Below are positions 5,594 to 7,236 of a stretch of 7,236 bases of DNA, piece after piece. Source of the stretch: Chloroflexota bacterium. Its GTDB lineage: Bacteria; Chloroflexota; Ktedonobacteria; Ktedonobacterales; Ktedonobacteraceae. Every line of letters begins with the position of its first letter. The stretch's first letter is position 1. The stretch covers positions 1-7,236 of the forward strand of contig VBJK01000522.1 of NCBI GenBank assembly GCA_005879655.1. Direction: 5' to 3'. The position numbers and the translations under genes are program-made. Below the pieces are notes generated by a model, which was not told the DNA's origin, made no database searches, and saw nothing but the letters and a program-made list of their open reading frames with translations.

Positions 5594-6649
5594 GGGAGCA
5601 TCTTCCTGTTCCCGCTCTTCTTTGAACGGGTAAGGGGAGATTCGGCTGTGTTGACGGGCTTATTCCTGATCAGCCCTGGCCTGGCAACTGGCGCTGGCGT
5701 TATCATCGCAGGTCCACTCTACAATCGCCTGGGACCTCGGATCCTGACCACGTTCGGCATGTTTCTTCTGATTTGTGGCACCTATGGCTTGACACAGATC
5801 ACCCTGAACACAACTGGACAAGAACTGCAAATCTGGCTCATTCTACGTGGCCTGGGCCTGGGCTTTGCCTATCAGCCTTTGCAGACGCTAGGGCTCTCAG
5901 TCGTCAGCAAGGAGGGCATGGCCAAGGCTTCGTCGTTGATTAACATGACGCGCCAGGTAGCTACTGCCATGGCAGTGGCTACCGTGTCTACCTATCTGAC
6001 GCAGCAGGTAGCTATATACAGAATTGCCATCAATGACGCACTCCAGACCGGTCTGCAAACCCATCAGTTCACGAGTGTTGCTGCGGCCTGTGTGCAGGCC
6101 GTAGGTTCGATACAGAATATGACGGCGCTCAATGCCTGCGCGGGACAGCAGGCACTGGCAAATGGCATGGCCGATACTTTCTGGATTATTCTGATCCTTA
6201 GTGCTGCCTGTATACCACTGGCGCTGGCTATAAAAGGCAATGTGGCGTCATTGGCTGCTAAAGGCGATACGGCGACACTGACTGCCAACAGTGATCCCGC
6301 TGTGCTCAGCACAAAAGGAGATATGACGGCACTGGCCTTGAAAGGTGATGCCGCTGTGCTGACCTTGAAAAGCGATTCTGCTGTACTGGCCTTGAAAGGC
6401 GATCTATCTGTACTGACCTTGAAAACTGATGCTGCTGTACTGACCTTGAAAAGCGATCCATCTGTACTGACCCTGGACGATTCGGAAGTACTGACCTTGA
6501 AAAGTGATTCAGCCGTACTGACCTTGAAAAGCGATTCTGCTGTACTGACCTTGAAAAGCGAGCCGGAGATCAAGACTCCTGAGACCAGGCAGGCTGCTGA
6601 CAGAGAGTTGGAAGAGAGCACTGCAAGAGCGGCATCAGCGAGGGACTAG
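5585..6649 (+). CDS. DHA2-family MFS exporter, C-terminal part with repeat tail (frame-disrupted)
   Basis: This is the second half of the same transporter in a different frame. The frame is open further upstream (to 5492 or before), but recognisable homology starts only near 5585 with SGSIFLFPLFFERVRG (end of helix 9), so no separate start is proposed. It continues through ATGAGVIIAGPLYNRLGPR (the C-half motif-A-like loop), further helices, the long external loop before the last helix (QTHQFTSVAAACVQ), and the last helix IILILSAACIPLALAI. After the last helix there is a 139-residue polar tail, expected on the cytoplasmic side, made mostly of nine-residue repeats; DHA2 proteins normally end soon after helix 14. 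With the N-terminal part this makes about 606 residues, of which about 467 are the transporter body, slightly short for the family. A pseudogene and an assembly error are both possible. Confidence 0.8.
   Translation, partial: VYSGSIFLFPLFFERVRGDSAVLTGLFLISPGLATGAGVIIAGPLYNRLGPRILTTFGMFLLICGTYGLTQITLNTTGQELQIWLILRGLGLGFAYQPLQTLGLSVVSKEGMAKASSLINMTRQVATAMAVATVSTYLTQQVAIYRIAINDALQTGLQTHQFTSVAAACVQAVGSIQNMTALNACAGQQALANGMADTFWIILILSAACIPLALAIKGNVASLAAKGDTATLTANSDPAVLSTKGDMTALALKGDAAVLTLKSDSAVLALKGDLSVLTLKTDAAVLTLKSDPSVLTLDDSEVLTLKSDSAVLTLKSDSAVLTLKSEPEIKTPETRQAADRELEESTARAASARD
6233..6553 (+). repeat. Twelve tandem 27-nt coding repeats in the MFS tail
   Basis: Twelve units encode variants of K(S/G)DxAVLTL: eleven of 27 nt and one of 24 nt (DDSEVLTL, 6476-6499). 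The first units (KGNVASLAA, KGDTATLTA, NSDPAVLST) are divergent; the last two (6500-6553) encode identical peptides and are nearly identical in DNA. This gradient suggests growth by slippage from the 3' side. Every unit keeps a Lys/Asp turn-like start followed by alternating hydrophobics, which would suit short beta strands. It is not an RTX repeat, as the glycines are missing. Function unknown. Confidence 0.9.
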
Positions 6650-6714
6650 CAGGATTTGAACCCGTCATCTGACAGACAGTTCTCAGAAACGAATATGCTG
6701 TTGCAGAGCAAAAT

Positions 6715-6738
6715 AGCGTGCGTACGATTAATCACGCT
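6715..6738. promoter_or_regulatory. Short inverted repeat in the gap before the monooxygenase gene
   Basis: AGCGTG (6715-6720) and CACGCT (6733-6738) pair around a 12-nt spacer that itself contains CGTACG and ATTAAT palindromes. There is no T-run after it, so a terminator is unlikely. It could be an operator for the downstream gene. The 149-nt gap 6650-6798 otherwise shows no ORF with coding support and only very weak promoter-like hexamers (TTGCAG 6701-6706, TACGAT 6723-6728). Confidence 0.25.
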
Positions 6739-6786
6739 GTTTACAAATTGGTACGAACAGGCAACCACAACCACAAAAAGATCTAC

Positions 6787-6791
6787 GGGAG
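6787..6791 (+). promoter_or_regulatory. Shine-Dalgarno site of the flavin monooxygenase gene
   Basis: GGGAG ends 7 nt before the ATG at 6799 and supports that start over the in-frame ATG at 6883, which has no such site at a good distance. Confidence 0.65.
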
Positions 6792-6798
6792 CATATAT

Positions 6799-7236
6799 AT
6801 GATAGAATCATCAGCGAGTGCTCACTCAGGCAGAGAGGCCGGTCAGCATGTGCCTTTCACACAGACTCAGTGGGATAGCGATATGGAAGTCCAGCGTGTT
6901 CGCGTGGTCATTTTAGGTACGGGCTTCTCAGGATTAGGCATGGCTATCCAATTGAAACGGCACGGCTATCACAACTTTGTCATTATTGAGCAAATGGCAG
7001 AAGTGGGAGGGACATGGCGTGATAACACCTATCCGGGTTGTGCTTGTGACACACCCTCGCATCTGTATTCCTTCTCCTTTGCACTCAATCCGCGCTGGAG
7101 TCATACCTTCTCGCACCAGCCAGAGATCTGGGATTATCTGCGCCACTGCACCAAGCGTTTTGGTATTGGCCCACACATCCAGTGGAACAGCAAACTGCTG
7201 GATGCAGCATGGCATAATGATGAGCAGTGCTGGTAT
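6799..7236 (+). CDS. Flavin-containing monooxygenase, Baeyer-Villiger/CzcO type, 5' part
   Basis: The first 146 codons are open to the window edge. Such enzymes use FAD, NADPH and O2 to insert oxygen into ketones (ester formation) or to oxidise heteroatoms, in the cytoplasm. After a 34-residue N-terminal extension comes the Rossmann FAD-binding fold VVILGTGFSGLGMA (GxGxxG at residues 40-45), the acidic end of the second strand (VIIEQ), then GGTWRDNTYPGCACD (70-84) and SHLYSFSF, strongly typical of BVMO and related flavoproteins. The BVMO fingerprint FxGxxxHxxxW lies later in the protein and is not visible, so BVMO versus another class B flavin monooxygenase stays open. The gap of 149 nt to the MFS gene leaves room for its own promoter. 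A tailoring role on the polyketide is inferred from context. Confidence 0.88.
   Translation, partial: MIESSASAHSGREAGQHVPFTQTQWDSDMEVQRVRVVILGTGFSGLGMAIQLKRHGYHNFVIIEQMAEVGGTWRDNTYPGCACDTPSHLYSFSFALNPRWSHTFSHQPEIWDYLRHCTKRFGIGPHIQWNSKLLDAAWHNDEQCWY

Noticed and set aside
6233..6553. RTX (calcium-binding nonapeptide) repeats in the MFS tail.
   Set aside because: The period of nine fits, but the GGxG pattern is absent and the units are Lys/Leu-rich.
6064..6621. 185-residue open frame on the minus strand with SLFKVSTAES repeats.
   Set aside because: It is the mirror of the 27-nt coding repeats of the MFS tail; the plus-strand frame carries the transporter homology.
6648..6668. On the minus strand the sequence resembles a tRNA T-arm (GGGTTCAAATCC), which could mark a tRNA remnant or attachment site.
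   Set aside because: One pair of the T-stem mismatches and no acceptor, anticodon or D-arm partner can be found nearby on that strand, so chance is more likely.
6701..6728. Promoter TTGCAG / TACGAT with a 16-nt spacer before the monooxygenase.
   Set aside because: Only 3 of 6 and 4 of 6 matches to consensus; too weak to call.

Overview
The window is a piece of a trans-acyltransferase (trans-AT) polyketide synthase (PKS) gene cluster. All genes lie on the + strand. Bacterial origin is clear from the modular PKS, the short intergenic gaps and the Shine-Dalgarno sites. A ktedonobacterial/Chloroflexota-type soil bacterium is my guess from overall sequence style. It is only an inference and should be checked by taxonomic search.

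Layout. Positions 2-2119 hold the 3' part of a PKS gene: the C-terminal end of an elongating-type ketosynthase (KS), the post-KS linker ending in a YPFxxxxYW motif with no AT domain, the structural half of a ketoreductase (KR) and most of its catalytic half. The frame then breaks inside the KR, near 2053. Positions 2113-4779 continue the same assembly line in another frame: end of the KR, one acyl carrier protein (ACP), a second KS, and a post-KS linker at the C-terminus. The second KS lacks both the active-site Cys (Ser instead) and the first catalytic His (Ala instead), so it looks like a non-elongating KS0. Positions 4824-6649 hold a DHA2-type MFS exporter, again split by a frameshift with missing residues (near 5580), and carrying an unusual 139-residue C-terminal tail built from 12 nine-residue repeats. 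Positions 6799-7236 start a flavin monooxygenase of the Baeyer-Villiger/CzcO type, cut by the window edge.

The most striking signal is a family of three long palindromic elements (about 95-nt shared core, perfect stems of 26, 41 and 38 bp). They are inserted without stop codons into the PKS coding sequence, each in an inter-domain linker (near 894-998, 2764-2864 and 4192-4303). They are read in different frames, come in two arm subtypes, and one copy is a hybrid of the two. They behave like coding-tolerated palindromic repeats or miniature mobile elements that insert only where the megasynthase can bear it.

How the parts would work together: the PKS extends and reduces a polyketide on ACPs using an AT encoded elsewhere, the KS0 passes the chain on without extension, the flavin enzyme oxidises the product, and the MFS protein exports it. 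The two frame breaks with lost residues suggest either that the locus is decaying or that the assembly has small deletions. Raw reads would decide.
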